NCBI RefSeq assembly: GCF_012910785.2
Contig: NZ_WTVH02000001.1
Coordinates: 124,001-188,000 of the forward strand
Length of the DNA stretch: 64,000 bases
From: Aromatoleum buckelii
GTDB taxonomy: Bacteria > Pseudomonadota > Gammaproteobacteria > Burkholderiales > Rhodocyclaceae
Reading direction: 5' to 3'
The notes under the pieces were generated by a model. It saw only the letters and a program-made list of their open reading frames with translations. It made no database searches and was not told the DNA's origin. The position numbers and the translations under genes are program-made. Below are positions 1 to 9,734 of this stretch, piece by piece (positions within the stretch are counted from its first letter, which is position 1; the number at the start of each line of letters is the position of its first letter).

Positions 1-50
1 GAGTTCCGGTGCCGACGCGACCGCTCGCCCGGCCGGAGGCGCAGGGCCGT

Positions 51-1694
51 TCAGAAACGTTCGAAGTCGGCGGCCGCGGTTTGCAGCGCCGGTCCGAAGG
101 GCGGGCGGCGGGACAGGCCGTCGTCTGCCGCGGCGTTGCCGTTTCGGCCTGCAGCCGGCGCGCGCGCCAGGACTGTTTTCGTCTGCCCGGGGTTTCGCTC
201 GAGGTGAAAGAACTTCATCAGATCCTGCAACTGCAGCGCCTGCCCGTTCATTTCCTCGGCGGTCGCGGCGAGCTCTTCGGAGGCGGAGGCGTTCTGCTGG
301 GTCGCCTGGTTCAGCTGCCCCATCGCGGCGTTGATCTGGCCCACGCCTGCGGTCTGCTCCTGGCTCGCGGCGGCAATCTCCTGCACCAGGTCGGAGGTCT
401 TGCGGATCGACGGCACGATCTCGGTCAGCAGCGTGCCGGCCCGTTCGGCGAGTTTCACCGAGTCCTTCGCGACGTTGCCGATTTCCTGCGCGGCGACCTG
501 GCTGCGCTCGGCGAGCTTGCGCACTTCGGCGGCGACCACCGCAAAGCCCTTGCCGTGTTCGCCAGCGCGGGCCGCTTCGATCGCGGCGTTGAGCGCGAGC
601 AGATTGGTCTGGTAGGCGATGTCGTCGATGATCCCGATCTTGTCGGCGATCGATTTCATCGCTTCTACCGTTTGGCCGACCGCACCGCCGCCTTCCTCGG
701 CTTCCTTGGCGGCCTTCGAAGCCATGCCGTCGGTGAGCTTCGCGTTGTCGGTATTCTGCGCGATCGACGCGGTCATCTGCTCCATGCTGGAGGTCGTCTC
801 TTCAACCGACGCGGCCTGTTCGGACGACGACTGCGACAGCGACTGCGCGGTCGCCGACACCTGGCCCGAGGCGTTCGAGAGGTTGTCGGCGGCGCCGCGC
901 ACGTCGCCGATGATCTGCGCGAGCTTTGCCGTCATCGCCTGCAGTGCGGCCATCAGCTGACCGACTTCGTCACGACTCGTGACTTCGATCTTCGCCGACA
1001 GATCGCCCTCGGCGATCGCGTTGGCGACGCCGAGGGCGCTCAGCACCGGTCGGGTGATCGTGCGGGTCACGGCGTAGGCAACCAGCGCCGAGAGCAGGAA
1101 TGCCACAATCGACATTCCGATGATGAGCGACTTCGTGGTCGCCGCGGCGCTTGCCGCCCGCTCGCCTGCGGCGGTCGTCAGATTTCCGGCGATCGCGACC
1201 ATGTCGTTGACCTGCTTGCGATACTCCTCGGCCACCACTTGGTAGTTGCCGTTGACAAGCGACACGGCGGCCTGCTGGTTCCCGCTTTCGACCAGGCCGA
1301 TCAGTTCGTCTTGCAGAGCGATGAAGCGGTTGCGGCTCGCCAGAATGCTTTGCATCATCTCTGTCGCCTCGGGCACGGTCAGCCTGGGCTGGAGTTCCTC
1401 CCATGCTTTGGCGATCGCGGCACGACCGGCGAGCATGTCGGCTTTCGCCTGTTGCGCCCGTTCGGGGTTCGGTGCGAGAACCATATTGCGCGACGCGAGC
1501 GCGATTTCGTTGACCCCGGCGAGGCCCGTCTGAAGGAGAACGATGCACGGCCAGAGGTGGTGGGTCACCTTTGCCGTGTTGTCGTTCAATGCACTAATTC
1601 GCGTGAGGCTGGTCACCGAAATCACGACCAGCATCAACAGCGTCAGGCCGAAACCGAGTCCGAGCTTGGCGCCGATTTTCAGGTTTTTGCACAT
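51..1694 (-). CDS. Methyl-accepting chemotaxis protein with C-terminal CheR-tether-like pentapeptide
   Basis: A 547-residue transmembrane chemoreceptor. The N-terminus has a first membrane helix (about residues 10-32), then a periplasmic four-helix-bundle-like sensor, a second membrane helix (about 190-212), a HAMP linker and the signalling domain with the conserved hairpin tip ([18 protein letters not shown]). After the receptor bundle comes a flexible tail of about 50 residues ending in DFERF. That end fits the pattern of the CheR/CheB tether peptide of high-abundance receptors (NWETF type, aromatic at positions 2 and 5). It starts 3 bp after the cheA stop, so it is the last gene of the leftward chemotaxis operon visible here. 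The ligand cannot be read from the sequence. Confidence 0.93.
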   Translation of the reverse strand: MCKNLKIGAKLGLGFGLTLLMLVVISVTSLTRISALNDNTAKVTHHLWPCIVLLQTGLAGVNEIALASRNMVLAPNPERAQQAKADMLAGRAAIAKAWEELQPRLTVPEATEMMQSILASRNRFIALQDELIGLVESGNQQAAVSLVNGNYQVVAEEYRKQVNDMVAIAGNLTTAAGERAASAAATTKSLIIGMSIVAFLLSALVAYAVTRTITRPVLSALGVANAIAEGDLSAKIEVTSRDEVGQLMAALQAMTAKLAQIIGDVRGAADNLSNASGQVSATAQSLSQSSSEQAASVEETTSSMEQMTASIAQNTDNAKLTDGMASKAAKEAEEGGGAVGQTVEAMKSIADKIGIIDDIAYQTNLLALNAAIEAARAGEHGKGFAVVAAEVRKLAERSQVAAQEIGNVAKDSVKLAERAGTLLTEIVPSIRKTSDLVQEIAAASQEQTAGVGQINAAMGQLNQATQQNASASEELAATAEEMNGQALQLQDLMKFFHLERNPGQTKTVLARAPAAGRNGNAAADDGLSRRPPFGPALQTAAADFERF

Positions 1695-1697
1695 GTA

Positions 1698-3944
1698 TTA
1701 CTCCGAAGGCTGCAGGATGAGATGTTGCGAATCCGGGGTACCCGACGGCCGGCCTCTCGAGGGCGCCGGCGAGACGAGCTTTTCTTCGGCGCTCGTGACG
1801 AGCGCGAGCAGCGCCGGTACGTCGAGAATCAGCGCCACTTCGCCGCTGCCGAGGATCGTCGAGCCGCCGATCCCGCGCAGATGCTGGAAGAGGGCGCCGA
1901 GCGGCTTGATGACGGTCTGGAACTCCCCGAGCAGGCGATCGACGACGAGTCCCGCCTTCTGCCCGGCGTGCTGGACGACGACGACGTTCTGGCGGGCCGG
2001 CACGTCGCCGCCGATCTCGAACATTTCGCGCAGGCGTACGAACGGCAGCACTTCGCCGCGCAGGTTGAGGTAATTGCGGCCGGTGGTCGTCTCCTGCAGC
2101 TCGATGCATTCGACGACCGAATCGAGCGGCACGACGTATGTGGCCGACCCGACCCCGACGAGAAAGCCGTCGATGATCGCCAGCGTCAACGGCAGGCGGA
2201 TGCAGAACGCCGCACCCACGCCTTCGGTGGAACGGACTTCGATCGTGCCGCGCAGTGCCTGAATGTCGCGGCGCACGACGTCCATGCCGACGCCGCGCCC
2301 CGACAGGTTCGTGACCTGTTCCGCAGTCGAGAAGCCGGCTTCGAAGATCAGGTTGCTGATCTCCGCGCCGGACATGACTGCGTCTTCCGCGATCAGGCCG
2401 CGCGCGATCGCTTTCGCGCGAATCCTTTCGATCGCCAGTCCGCCGCCGTCGTCGCCGACCTCGATGACGATGCTGCCCGAATCGTGATAGGCGTTGAGCC
2501 GGACCGTTCCCTGGTGCGGCTTGCCCCGTTCAGCGCGTACTGCCGCGGGTTCGATGCCGTGGTCGACGGCGTTTCGCACCAGATGCATCAGCGGATCGCC
2601 GAGCTTTTCGACCACTGACTTGTCGAGCTCGGTGTCGCCCCCGGTGATGGCCAGCCGGATGTCCTTGCCCAGCTCGCGCGAGGCGTCGCGCACGACGCGG
2701 TTGAAGCGGTTGAAGGTCTCGCCGATCTGCACCATGCGCAGTTGCAGCGCGGCGTCCCGAATGCTCTCGACGAGGCGCGACAGCACCGACGTCGACTCCA
2801 TCAGCTCGGACAGGCCGCTGCGCTGCGCGAAGAGATGCGTGCTGGCCCCCGAGATGACCAGCTCGCCGACGAGGTCGATCAGCTGGTCGAGCTTGTCGGC
2901 TTGGATGCGGACCATGCGCGATTCGGCGATTTTCCGGTCCTTGACCGTCGCCTGCTTGAGAACCGCAGCGTCGACGACCTCCTGGCGCACCGCCTGCTGG
3001 CCGACCAGGATCTCGCCGAGCGGCGCGCGCGCTCCGCTCTCGTCGCCGTCGAACTCGACCGACGTGGGCTGCGCCTGCGCGGCCAGTCCCGCGTCGAGCT
3101 CCGCCTGCGTCAGCGCCCCGATCCGCACGAGAATTTCGCCAAGGCGCATCGCGTCTTCGGGCAGCTCCTGGATGAGCTGCAGGTAGTCGCTGCACTTGCT
3201 TTGCGGCGGAAGGATGTGCAGCGCGCAGTCGTCACGACAGAAATCGAACACGCGCTCGATCTCGGCCTTTCCGGCGCGGGTCTGAAAGCGAATTTCGAAG
3301 CCGAGATAGCACGATTCGGCATCCATTTCCGCAGCATCGGGCATGGCATCGGCGAGCGTTTCGATCGTCACGATTTCGCCGAGCGTCGTCAGGTAGCGCA
3401 GGAACGAAAGCGGATCCATGCCCATGCGCAGCACGTCCGTGCCAAAGCGCACCGAGATGTGCCACGCGTCGCTGCTCACCACACCGCCGCCGCTGGCGGT
3501 AACGGCTTCGGACAGCGGCACCGTACTCCCGTCCGCGCAATCCGCGGCCTGCCCGTCGTCGTCACCCCATTGGCCGAGCTGCGCCCGCAGCGCATCGCCC
3601 TCGGCCGCGACTTCCTGCGGCGGGGCAGGCTGGCCGGCGACGAGCACACCGAGGAGGGCGCCGATATGATCACAACATGCGAGCATGACGCTGACGAGAC
3701 CCGGGCTGACCGGGATGTCGCCCGCGCGCACGCGGTCCAGCACGTTTTCGACGATGTGCGTGAAGGCTTCGATGAAGCGGCATTCGATGACGCCGGCGCC
3801 GCCCTTGATCGTGTGCGCCGCGCGGAAGATCCCTCCGACGTTGTCGTCGCCGGCGTCCGCCTGTTCGAGCTGCAGCAGCCCCCCTTCCATCGCAGCGAGC
3901 AGAGTCCGGCTCTCGTCGATGAAGGTCGCGGTGAGTTCGTCCAT
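1698..3944 (-). CDS. cheA: Chemotaxis histidine kinase CheA
   Basis: A 748-residue CheA. The N-terminal HPt domain carries the phosphorylatable His44 in AAHTIKGG. The dimerisation helices and the HATPase domain (N-box around HLVRNAVDHG, later a GRGVGMDVV G-box) follow, then a CheW-like regulatory domain to about residue 700. Between HPt and dimerisation is a CheA-associated alpha/beta region (about 160-250) and two copies of an LGEILV-x(2)-G/Q-A-type repeat (about 268 and 313), which resemble the N-terminal repeats of type II secretion/MshE ATPases. It phosphorylates CheY and CheB in the cytoplasm at receptor arrays. It follows the STAS gene by 25 bp and precedes the receptor gene by 3 bp. 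Confidence 0.96.
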   Translation of the reverse strand: MDELTATFIDESRTLLAAMEGGLLQLEQADAGDDNVGGIFRAAHTIKGGAGVIECRFIEAFTHIVENVLDRVRAGDIPVSPGLVSVMLACCDHIGALLGVLVAGQPAPPQEVAAEGDALRAQLGQWGDDDGQAADCADGSTVPLSEAVTASGGGVVSSDAWHISVRFGTDVLRMGMDPLSFLRYLTTLGEIVTIETLADAMPDAAEMDAESCYLGFEIRFQTRAGKAEIERVFDFCRDDCALHILPPQSKCSDYLQLIQELPEDAMRLGEILVRIGALTQAELDAGLAAQAQPTSVEFDGDESGARAPLGEILVGQQAVRQEVVDAAVLKQATVKDRKIAESRMVRIQADKLDQLIDLVGELVISGASTHLFAQRSGLSELMESTSVLSRLVESIRDAALQLRMVQIGETFNRFNRVVRDASRELGKDIRLAITGGDTELDKSVVEKLGDPLMHLVRNAVDHGIEPAAVRAERGKPHQGTVRLNAYHDSGSIVIEVGDDGGGLAIERIRAKAIARGLIAEDAVMSGAEISNLIFEAGFSTAEQVTNLSGRGVGMDVVRRDIQALRGTIEVRSTEGVGAAFCIRLPLTLAIIDGFLVGVGSATYVVPLDSVVECIELQETTTGRNYLNLRGEVLPFVRLREMFEIGGDVPARQNVVVVQHAGQKAGLVVDRLLGEFQTVIKPLGALFQHLRGIGGSTILGSGEVALILDVPALLALVTSAEEKLVSPAPSRGRPSGTPDSQHLILQPSE

Positions 3945-3969
3945 GTTGCGTGTCCCCCTTGGTCCGCGA

Positions 3970-4305
3970 TTAACCCGCCGAGTGCGCGGCGATCAGCATC
4001 GGGTCGCCGAACGGCCCGGCAAGGTTGCAGAAATCGATGGTCTCGACGACGGCCGGGCTGTGATTTGAGAACCGCAGCGTCTTGCCCTGTGCCGCGGCTT
4101 CCCGTTTCAGCAGAATCAGCAGCTGGACGCCCGCGACGTCGATCGCGGTGACCGCGGAAAGGTCGAGTTCCAGCTCGGTCGACGCGGCCAGCGCCGAGAG
4201 GAGTTCTTCCTTGCGTGCGCGTGCGCTGTACACCGTCATGTCGTCGGTGACGGCGAGCGCAGCCGCGCCCGCTGCGCCGGCGGACGGCGCCTGAGTGTGG
4301 GTCAT
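3970..4305 (-). CDS. STAS-domain protein (anti-sigma-factor-antagonist-like)
   Basis: A 111-residue single STAS domain. The core reads LELDLSAVTAIDVAGVQLL, matching the SpoIIAA-type strand-loop-helix in which a Ser or Thr after the Asp is often phosphorylated; here that position is Ala/Gly (D-V-A-G), as in MlaB-like or chemotaxis-associated STAS proteins. It lies between the cheZ-like receptor (12 bp upstream) and cheA (25 bp downstream), so it belongs to the chemotaxis operon. STAS proteins are common in such beta-proteobacterial clusters and may modulate array assembly or phosphorylation, but its role here is inference. Confidence 0.82.
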   Translation of the reverse strand: MTHTQAPSAGAAGAAALAVTDDMTVYSARARKEELLSALAASTELELDLSAVTAIDVAGVQLLILLKREAAAQGKTLRFSNHSPAVVETIDFCNLAGPFGDPMLIAAHSAG

Positions 4306-4317
4306 GTCGGATTCGTC

Positions 4318-5607
4318 CTAGAAAAGTTCGACGCTGGCGCTCGGCGCTGGAGCCGATGCGTGGGTCCCGGTCGCCGCCTGATGGCTGACGCGCTGCTGAT
4401 CCATCACGTAGCTCGCGAAGAGCCGGTCGAGCTGCGTCGCAAGCGGATCGATTTCCGGCCGCTGGGCGGCCTCAGCAGGCCTGTCGAGCAGCGTCGCGAG
4501 CACCGACATGTGCCCGCCGAGGGCCGTGAGCGCGCCAACCACCTGCTCGATCTGCTGGCGCGTGACGTCCTGGAACTGGACGCTGGCAAGGGCCTCGATG
4601 AACATTTCGGCGAGCTTGCGGCTGCCGTCGTCAATGGTGTCAAGCGTGTCTTTCTCGCGCTGGATCAACGCCTGGTAGCGTTCCCCGAACTTTTCCAGAT
4701 GGGCAGTGAATAGCTCGAGGGTGGCCTTCTGCTCGTGTGCGCGTTCGCGTGCCAGCTTGTCCTTGAACTGGTTGTCGATCGTGCGCGCCATGTCGTCGAT
4801 GCCCGCGCTGATCTTGCGCACGGCAACCTCGGTTTCGTTCGAGAGCTTGCGCACTTCATCGGCGACCACGGCAAAGCCGCGTCCCGCCTCGCCCGCACGG
4901 GCCGCTTCGATCGCCGCGTTGAGCGCCAGCAGATTGGTCTGCCCAGCGACCTCCCTGATCAGTTCGACGAAGATCTGGAGGTTCTTCGCCTTGTCGATGA
5001 TTTCGGTGACGCGCAGGATGTCCCGCTCGGCTTCGGCCATGTTCGCGTGGATGAAGGTTTCAAGCTCGCCGATCAAGGCGCGATTCCTGCCCGCTTGACT
5101 TTCGGCTTCTCTCGCCAGTGAGGCGGACTCGGCGACGCGCGAATCGACGAAGCGCTTGAGACGGGTAACCACGTCGTCGATCGTCGCGAGGCGCGAACCG
5201 ATATCGACGGCTGCTTCCTCGGTCTGACGGACGGCGCTTCCCAAGTGCCCGCTCAGCACTTCAGCGTACCGGGGCACCGTCCTCAGTTCCGGCACGACGA
5301 GCTGGCGCCAGACTTCCTCTTCCTGGCCGCGCCCCGATTCGTCGGAAAGCGGTCCTCCCGAGCGCCGGTGACTCCCAGACAGGACTGCCGATAGCCCGTA
5401 CCGGACAGCCGCGGCGCCTGCCACGCCGGCGACGACGAGCAACGCCGCGGCGCCCCGCGCTGACAACAGCGCATCGAGGCCCTGCAGCCACGGCTGTACG
5501 ACAAACGCGAGCCCGCCCGTCAGGAAACAGGCCGCCCCACCGATCAGCGACGCGTGCGATCTTTGCGGGACGTGCAGATCTTCGTCGTGTCGCGCCTTGA
5601 ATGTCAT
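4318..5607 (-). CDS. Receptor-type signalling protein with CheZ-like phosphatase motif
   Basis: A 429-residue protein with two membrane helices near the N-terminus (about 20-40 and 52-72) and almost no periplasmic loop. The chemoreceptor signalling tip lies at about 222-255 ([19 protein letters not shown]). The part after the tip is not a normal receptor return helix. Residues 343-360 contain [15 protein letters not shown], which matches the CheZ active-site helix (FQD-x(3)-Q), giving Asp347 and Gln351 at the positions of the CheZ catalytic Asp/Gln pair. A proline/alanine linker leads to the C-terminal tail SVELF. It begins 4 bp after cheY stops. It may both sit in receptor arrays and dephosphorylate CheY-P. 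The phosphatase function is inferred from the motif. Confidence 0.85.
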   Translation of the reverse strand: MTFKARHDEDLHVPQRSHASLIGGAACFLTGGLAFVVQPWLQGLDALLSARGAAALLVVAGVAGAAAVRYGLSAVLSGSHRRSGGPLSDESGRGQEEEVWRQLVVPELRTVPRYAEVLSGHLGSAVRQTEEAAVDIGSRLATIDDVVTRLKRFVDSRVAESASLAREAESQAGRNRALIGELETFIHANMAEAERDILRVTEIIDKAKNLQIFVELIREVAGQTNLLALNAAIEAARAGEAGRGFAVVADEVRKLSNETEVAVRKISAGIDDMARTIDNQFKDKLARERAHEQKATLELFTAHLEKFGERYQALIQREKDTLDTIDDGSRKLAEMFIEALASVQFQDVTRQQIEQVVGALTALGGHMSVLATLLDRPAEAAQRPEIDPLATQLDRLFASYVMDQQRVSHQAATGTHASAPAPSASVELF

Positions 5608-5611
5608 GGCC

Positions 5612-5980
5612 TCAGCGCAGCACCAGTTTGATCGTGTTCAGCAGATCGTCGGCCGTCGCCGGCTTGACGATCCACCCCGAGGCGCCTGCCGCTTTGGCCT
5701 CCGCCTTCCGGCTCTGCTGCGATTCGGTGGTGAGGAAGAGAATTGGCTGGAAACGGTAGGCCGGCAGTTTCCGCACCTCCTTGATCAGCTCGATACCGTT
5801 CATGCCCGGCATGTTCAGATCGGTGATCAGTAGATCGACCTTGGCTCCGGCGTTGAGCTTTTTCAGCGCCTCTTCGGCACTGCCGGCCTTCTCCACGGAG
5901 TAGCCCGCCTTGCCGAGGATCGCCGAGACGCTCATCAGAATCGTCGCGGAGTCGTCGACCAGAAAAATCGTTTTGCTCAT
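5612..5980 (-). CDS. cheY: Single-domain chemotaxis response regulator CheY
   Basis: A 122-residue stand-alone receiver domain. The acidic pair is Asp9/Asp10, the phospho-acceptor is Asp54 ([12 protein letters not shown]), the switch Thr is at 84-85 and the conserved Lys is Lys106 (IVKP). There is no output domain, so it is expected to signal by binding the flagellar motor or a phosphatase. It lies immediately upstream of the CheZ-like receptor (4 bp), which would place phosphorylated regulator and putative phosphatase under one translation unit. A 155-bp gap separates it from cheB, so it could have its own promoter. Confidence 0.95.
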   Translation of the reverse strand: MSKTIFLVDDSATILMSVSAILGKAGYSVEKAGSAEEALKKLNAGAKVDLLITDLNMPGMNGIELIKEVRKLPAYRFQPILFLTTESQQSRKAEAKAAGASGWIVKPATADDLLNTIKLVLR

Positions 5981-6135
5981 TTATCGAGTCCCTGTTTGCA
6001 CTGCCGGCCCGCCTTCGGAATTGCCGGTGCAGCCCCGATTGATATCCGGAAAGAATAGGCGCCGCGAGGCCCGGCAAATATCCCGGTGGCCACGAGACCT
6101 GTTTACCTAGTTCTTGGTAGCGGGGCGGCGGGCGG

Positions 6136-7224
6136 CTAGCGGGGTGCGGCGGAGAACTGAATCAGCGCCGCCGGAATCTGGCCCAGCGGCAGGACGCGCT
6201 CGGCGGCGCCGAGGCGGATCGCTTCGCCTGGCATGCCGAAGACGACCGACGTCGTCTCGTCCTGGGCGATCGTCGCCGCGCCGCTTTCGCGCATCTCGAG
6301 CAAGCCGCGCGCGCCGTCGTCGCCCATCCCGGTCATGATCACGCCTGCGGCGTTCTTTCCGGCGCATTTCGCCACCGAACGGAAAAGCACATCCACCGCC
6401 GGTTTGTGGCGATTGACGAGTGGGCCGTCGACGACGTCGACGTGATACTGCGCGCCGCTGCGCCGAAGCATCATGTGGCGTCCACCCGGCGCGATCAGTG
6501 CAAGCCCGGGCGCGACCCGGTCGCCGTGTCGGGCTTCCCTGACGCGGATCGCACACAGGCCATCGAGCCGCTCGGCGAACATCGCGGTGAAGCGCTCGGG
6601 CATGTGCTGGACGATGACGATTCCCGACACCGATACCGGCAGGCGCGTCAGGACGGCTTCGAGCGCCTGCGTGCCGCCGGTCGAGGTGCCGAGCGCGAGG
6701 ACCTTGTCGGTCGTCTCGCGCAGCGCGGCCGAAGCGGGCGCGGGGGTGAGGATCGCGTCGGCTGTGAGTTTCGGCCGGGGCGGGGCAGAGGCCGCGTGCG
6801 CCAGAAGCCGCCGCGGGTTCGCGCGCGCCGCGGAACGGATCGTCGTGACGATGTCCTCCGCAGCGCTCTGCAGGAAGTCTTTCAGCCCGGCCCGCGGTTT
6901 CGGGATGACTGCGAACGCCCCGGCGGCGAGCGCGTCCATCGTCGGCGCGCTGCCGCTTTCGGCCAGTGACGAGCAGATGATCACCGGCGTCGGATGCTCG
7001 GCCATCACCCGCCGCAGGAAGCTCAGGCCGTCCATGCGCGGCATCTCGATGTCGAGCACGATCACGTCCGGCCATTCGCTGCGCAGCTTGCCGAGCGCGA
7101 ACAGCGGGTCGGACGCGGTCGCCATGACTTCCATCCCCGGCGCCCGGGTCACTACGTCCGAGACGACCTGCCGGACCACGGCCGAGTCGTCGACGATCAT
7201 CACGCGGATCGGCGCGGTGCTCAT
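6136..7224 (-). CDS. cheB: Chemotaxis protein-glutamate methylesterase/deamidase CheB
   Basis: A 362-residue CheB. The N-terminal receiver has Asp12/Asp13, phospho-acceptor Asp58 and Lys109 (IPKP). The C-terminal esterase has the catalytic triad Ser181 (GTSTGG), His207 (VQHMPERF) and Asp303 (GMGDDGA). It removes methyl groups from receptor glutamates and deamidates glutamines, for adaptation. The gene starts 13 bp after cheR stops, a typical cheR-cheB pair. Length and architecture are standard. Confidence 0.97.
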   Translation of the reverse strand: MSTAPIRVMIVDDSAVVRQVVSDVVTRAPGMEVMATASDPLFALGKLRSEWPDVIVLDIEMPRMDGLSFLRRVMAEHPTPVIICSSLAESGSAPTMDALAAGAFAVIPKPRAGLKDFLQSAAEDIVTTIRSAARANPRRLLAHAASAPPRPKLTADAILTPAPASAALRETTDKVLALGTSTGGTQALEAVLTRLPVSVSGIVIVQHMPERFTAMFAERLDGLCAIRVREARHGDRVAPGLALIAPGGRHMMLRRSGAQYHVDVVDGPLVNRHKPAVDVLFRSVAKCAGKNAAGVIMTGMGDDGARGLLEMRESGAATIAQDETTSVVFGMPGEAIRLGAAERVLPLGQIPAALIQFSAAPR

Positions 7225-7237
7225 GTCGCAGGAGGTC

Positions 7238-8044
7238 TCATGTCTCTTTGCGGTAGATCGTTGGCCGCAGCGAGACGAGACGGTCGGTCAGGCCGGTGAG
7301 CGATTCCGAGTGCCCGACGATGAAATAACCGCCCGGCTTGAGGCTCGGCAGCATGTTCTCGACGACCTTGCGCTTCGTCTCGACGTCGAAGTAGATCATC
7401 ACGTTGCGCAGGAAGATCGCGTCGAACAGGCCGACGCCGGCGATCTGGGCGGTCAGGTTGAGCTGCGCGAAGCGTACGCGCTCGCGCAGCACCGGTGCGA
7501 CGAGCAGCTTGCCCTGCTGCGACCGGACGCCCTTCAGGCAGTATTTGCGCAGGAAGCCGGGCGGAATGCCTTCGGTGCGCTCGAGCGGATAGATGCCGGT
7601 CGCCGCGCGGGCGAGCATGCTGCGGCTGATATCGGACGCGAACACTTCCCACGGGGCGTGCGACAGATGTTCGGCGAGCACCATCGCCATCGTGTAGGGC
7701 TCTTCGCCGCTCGAGCAGGCCCCGCTCCAAATCCTGAACGGTGCGCCGCGCGGCCAGCCGCGCACAATTTCGTCGCGCAGGAAATCGAAGTGCTGTGGCT
7801 CGCGGAAGAAGTAGGTCTCGTTGGTCGTCATCAGGTCGACGAACTGTTGCACCTCTTCCGCTTGCTTCCCGGACGTGAGCAGCTGGTAGTAATCGGTGAA
7901 GCTGTCGAAGCCGTAATGGCTGAGCCGTTTTGAAAGGCGGCCGACCAGCAGGATCTTCTTCGCCGGCGACAGGCTGATGCCGGCGAGCTGGTGGACGAGC
8001 TGCTGGAACAGCGAGAATTCCCGGTCGGTGATCGTTGCGTTCAT
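7238..8044 (-). CDS. cheR: Chemotaxis protein methyltransferase CheR
   Basis: A 268-residue CheR. The N-terminal helical domain (about 1-75) precedes the SAM-binding fold with [16 protein letters not shown] (about residues 105-120) and the conserved [10 protein letters not shown] segment. It methylates receptor glutamates using S-adenosylmethionine. Residues about 165-185 form the small beta-subdomain that in tether-dependent CheRs binds a receptor C-terminal pentapeptide; the receptor at 51-1694 ends in a matching peptide. It lies 12 bp after cheD. Confidence 0.96.
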   Translation of the reverse strand: MNATITDREFSLFQQLVHQLAGISLSPAKKILLVGRLSKRLSHYGFDSFTDYYQLLTSGKQAEEVQQFVDLMTTNETYFFREPQHFDFLRDEIVRGWPRGAPFRIWSGACSSGEEPYTMAMVLAEHLSHAPWEVFASDISRSMLARAATGIYPLERTEGIPPGFLRKYCLKGVRSQQGKLLVAPVLRERVRFAQLNLTAQIAGVGLFDAIFLRNVMIYFDVETKRKVVENMLPSLKPGGYFIVGHSESLTGLTDRLVSLRPTIYRKET

Positions 8045-8056
8045 GTCGGTCCGGGC

Positions 8057-8761
8057 TCAGAACAGTTCCACCGCGGTCTGACGCGGCAAGGCCAGCGTCT
8101 GGCCATAGCGCTCTTCGGCTTGCACGAGCTGCGCCGGAACCGCCTGGTTGCGTCGGCAGAAAGCGTCGCCGGTGACCGGGTTCAGCACGATCTTGCGCGA
8201 CCATGGCCCGAGGAAATCGGTGCCGAGCAGCGGGATGCCTTCGCGCGCGAGCCATTCGCGGGCGAACTCGACATTCCGGGCACCAATGCCGGTCTCGGTC
8301 AGCGCGGCAACCACGGCGCCGCCGCCGAAAGCCTTGGCCTGCAGCCGCTCGCGCCGCGCGCCGCGGGCGAGCATCGCATTCATCAGCGCCTCCATCGCGA
8401 AATCACCGCATAGCAGCACGTCGAAGTCGGTCGTCGCCCGCCCGGGCGAGCGGCTCGGCAGCATGAAATGGTTCATGCCGCCGATCTTTGCCCGCGGATC
8501 CCACAGGCAGACGGAGACGCACGAACCGAGCAGCGTCCCGATCGGCCGCGTCGCTTCGATCGCCCAGTCGCCTGGCCCGATGGTGCGCGCAAACCGTTCC
8601 AGCTCTCGGCCTTCGTTGATTGCTTTCACTGACAGTGTTCCGAAATCACGTGATTCATTGCGCGCCGCTTCCGGCTCGGCCTTTCCCGATTGCTGCCGTC
8701 GGACGCGATCGGGTACACCACCGAAAGCATAGGAAGACGCACCGCCCGGAGATATCGCCAT
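8057..8761 (-). CDS. cheD: Chemoreceptor glutamine deamidase CheD
   Basis: A 234-residue CheD. The catalytic core has Cys81 in LLGSCVSVCLWD and His98 in GGMNHFMLP, the Cys-His arrangement of the family, and ends with a conserved GARNVEFA segment. It deamidates receptor glutamines to glutamates. The N-terminal 45 residues are a low-complexity extension, so the true start could be a little downstream; no strong ribosome binding site was seen at either place. The last residues are AVELF, nearly identical to the SVELF tail of the receptor at 4318-5607. It precedes cheR by 12 bp. Confidence 0.93.
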   Translation of the reverse strand: MAISPGGASSYAFGGVPDRVRRQQSGKAEPEAARNESRDFGTLSVKAINEGRELERFARTIGPGDWAIEATRPIGTLLGSCVSVCLWDPRAKIGGMNHFMLPSRSPGRATTDFDVLLCGDFAMEALMNAMLARGARRERLQAKAFGGGAVVAALTETGIGARNVEFAREWLAREGIPLLGTDFLGPWSRKIVLNPVTGDAFCRRNQAVPAQLVQAEERYGQTLALPRQTAVELF

Positions 8762-8831
8762 AGCTGCGGGAGGTGTTTACCCGGTTTTGCGTAGCCGGCA
8801 GAGACGGAGCGTGCGCGGCCGCGAGGCCCCT

Positions 8832-9479
8832 TCAGACCGTTGCGATGCCGTTTCGGATTGCATAGCGTGTCAGTTCGGCGATGCCGCGCAGGTCGAGCTT
8901 GCGCATGATGTTGCGCCGGTGCGCGTCGGCAGTGGACGGGGCGATATGCAACCGCTTTGCAATCTGGACCGAGGTGTAGCCTTGCGCGACCAGTTGCAGG
9001 ACTTCGCGCTCGCGCGGCGCGAGCTGGTTCAGAAAAGCTCTTTCGTCGCCCCGGTTCGTCAAGTTCGTCGTGACTGCCGCGCCGACGTCGGGGCACAGAT
9101 AAACCCGTCCGCGCCGCACGGCCTGGATCGCTCGCAGCAGTTCTTCCGACGCTTCCGCTTTGGTGACGTAAGCCTGTGCCCCCGCGCTAAGCATGTCGAG
9201 CACGTAATGCTGATCGGAGAAGCTGGACAGCGCGATGACCTTGATACCGGGGGAAGCGGCGACGAGCCGGCGCGTGACTGCGACGCCGTTCATGCCGGGC
9301 ATGTCGATATCCATGCAGACGATGTCGGGCGAGCTTTCGGCCGCGAGACGCAGGACCTCGTCACCGTCGCCTGCCAGGGCGACGACCTCGTGGTCGGGTA
9401 CGGCCTCGATGAGGTGTCGTAAGGCTTCGCGGATCATCTTGTGATCGTCCGCGATCAGGATGCGCAGCTTCATTTGCAT
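8832..9479 (-). CDS. NarL/FixJ-family response regulator
   Basis: A 215-residue two-domain regulator. The receiver has Asp11/Asp12 and phospho-acceptor Asp57 (CMDIDMPGMNG). The C-terminal LuxR-type helix-turn-helix runs from about 150 to 205 (LAPREREVLQLVAQG, then the recognition helix around STADAHRRNI). It is the most upstream gene of the chemotaxis block, 70 bp before cheD and in the same direction, so it may co-transcribe with or control the cluster. No partner kinase is next to it. Confidence 0.92.
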   Translation of the reverse strand: MQMKLRILIADDHKMIREALRHLIEAVPDHEVVALAGDGDEVLRLAAESSPDIVCMDIDMPGMNGVAVTRRLVAASPGIKVIALSSFSDQHYVLDMLSAGAQAYVTKAEASEELLRAIQAVRRGRVYLCPDVGAAVTTNLTNRGDERAFLNQLAPREREVLQLVAQGYTSVQIAKRLHIAPSTADAHRRNIMRKLDLRGIAELTRYAIRNGIATV

Positions 9480-9734
9480 GATTCGAGGTATTGCCGGTTC
9501 GGGGAGCGCTGAGGGGCCGCCTTGAGGGCGTGAGTGACGTCGAGTGAGCCAAGTGGTCCGGAGTACGGGCCAGCGATGGTCTTTCGAACGGCGGCGGCCA
9601 TCAAGCCGCGTCGTCGATTTCTCGCTGCCAATCTTATGTCATCTGTGGGGAGAGGAATGCGCCGGTCGGGCGCGAAAGATGCTTTACCGTGCACTGGGTC
9701 ACGTATTGCGTGACGCCCCCACCTCTACGAGCAA

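Noticed and set aside
9-2618. Long open frame on the + strand over the receptor and cheA genes
   Set aside because: It is antisense to two genes with clear domains, its sequence is Arg/His/Gly-rich with no family pattern, and high GC content keeps such shadow frames open.
9698-9714. GTCACG-TATTG-CGTGAC inverted repeat
   Set aside because: Short arms, inside the mobile scrap region, and no adjacent promoter or gene start that it could serve.
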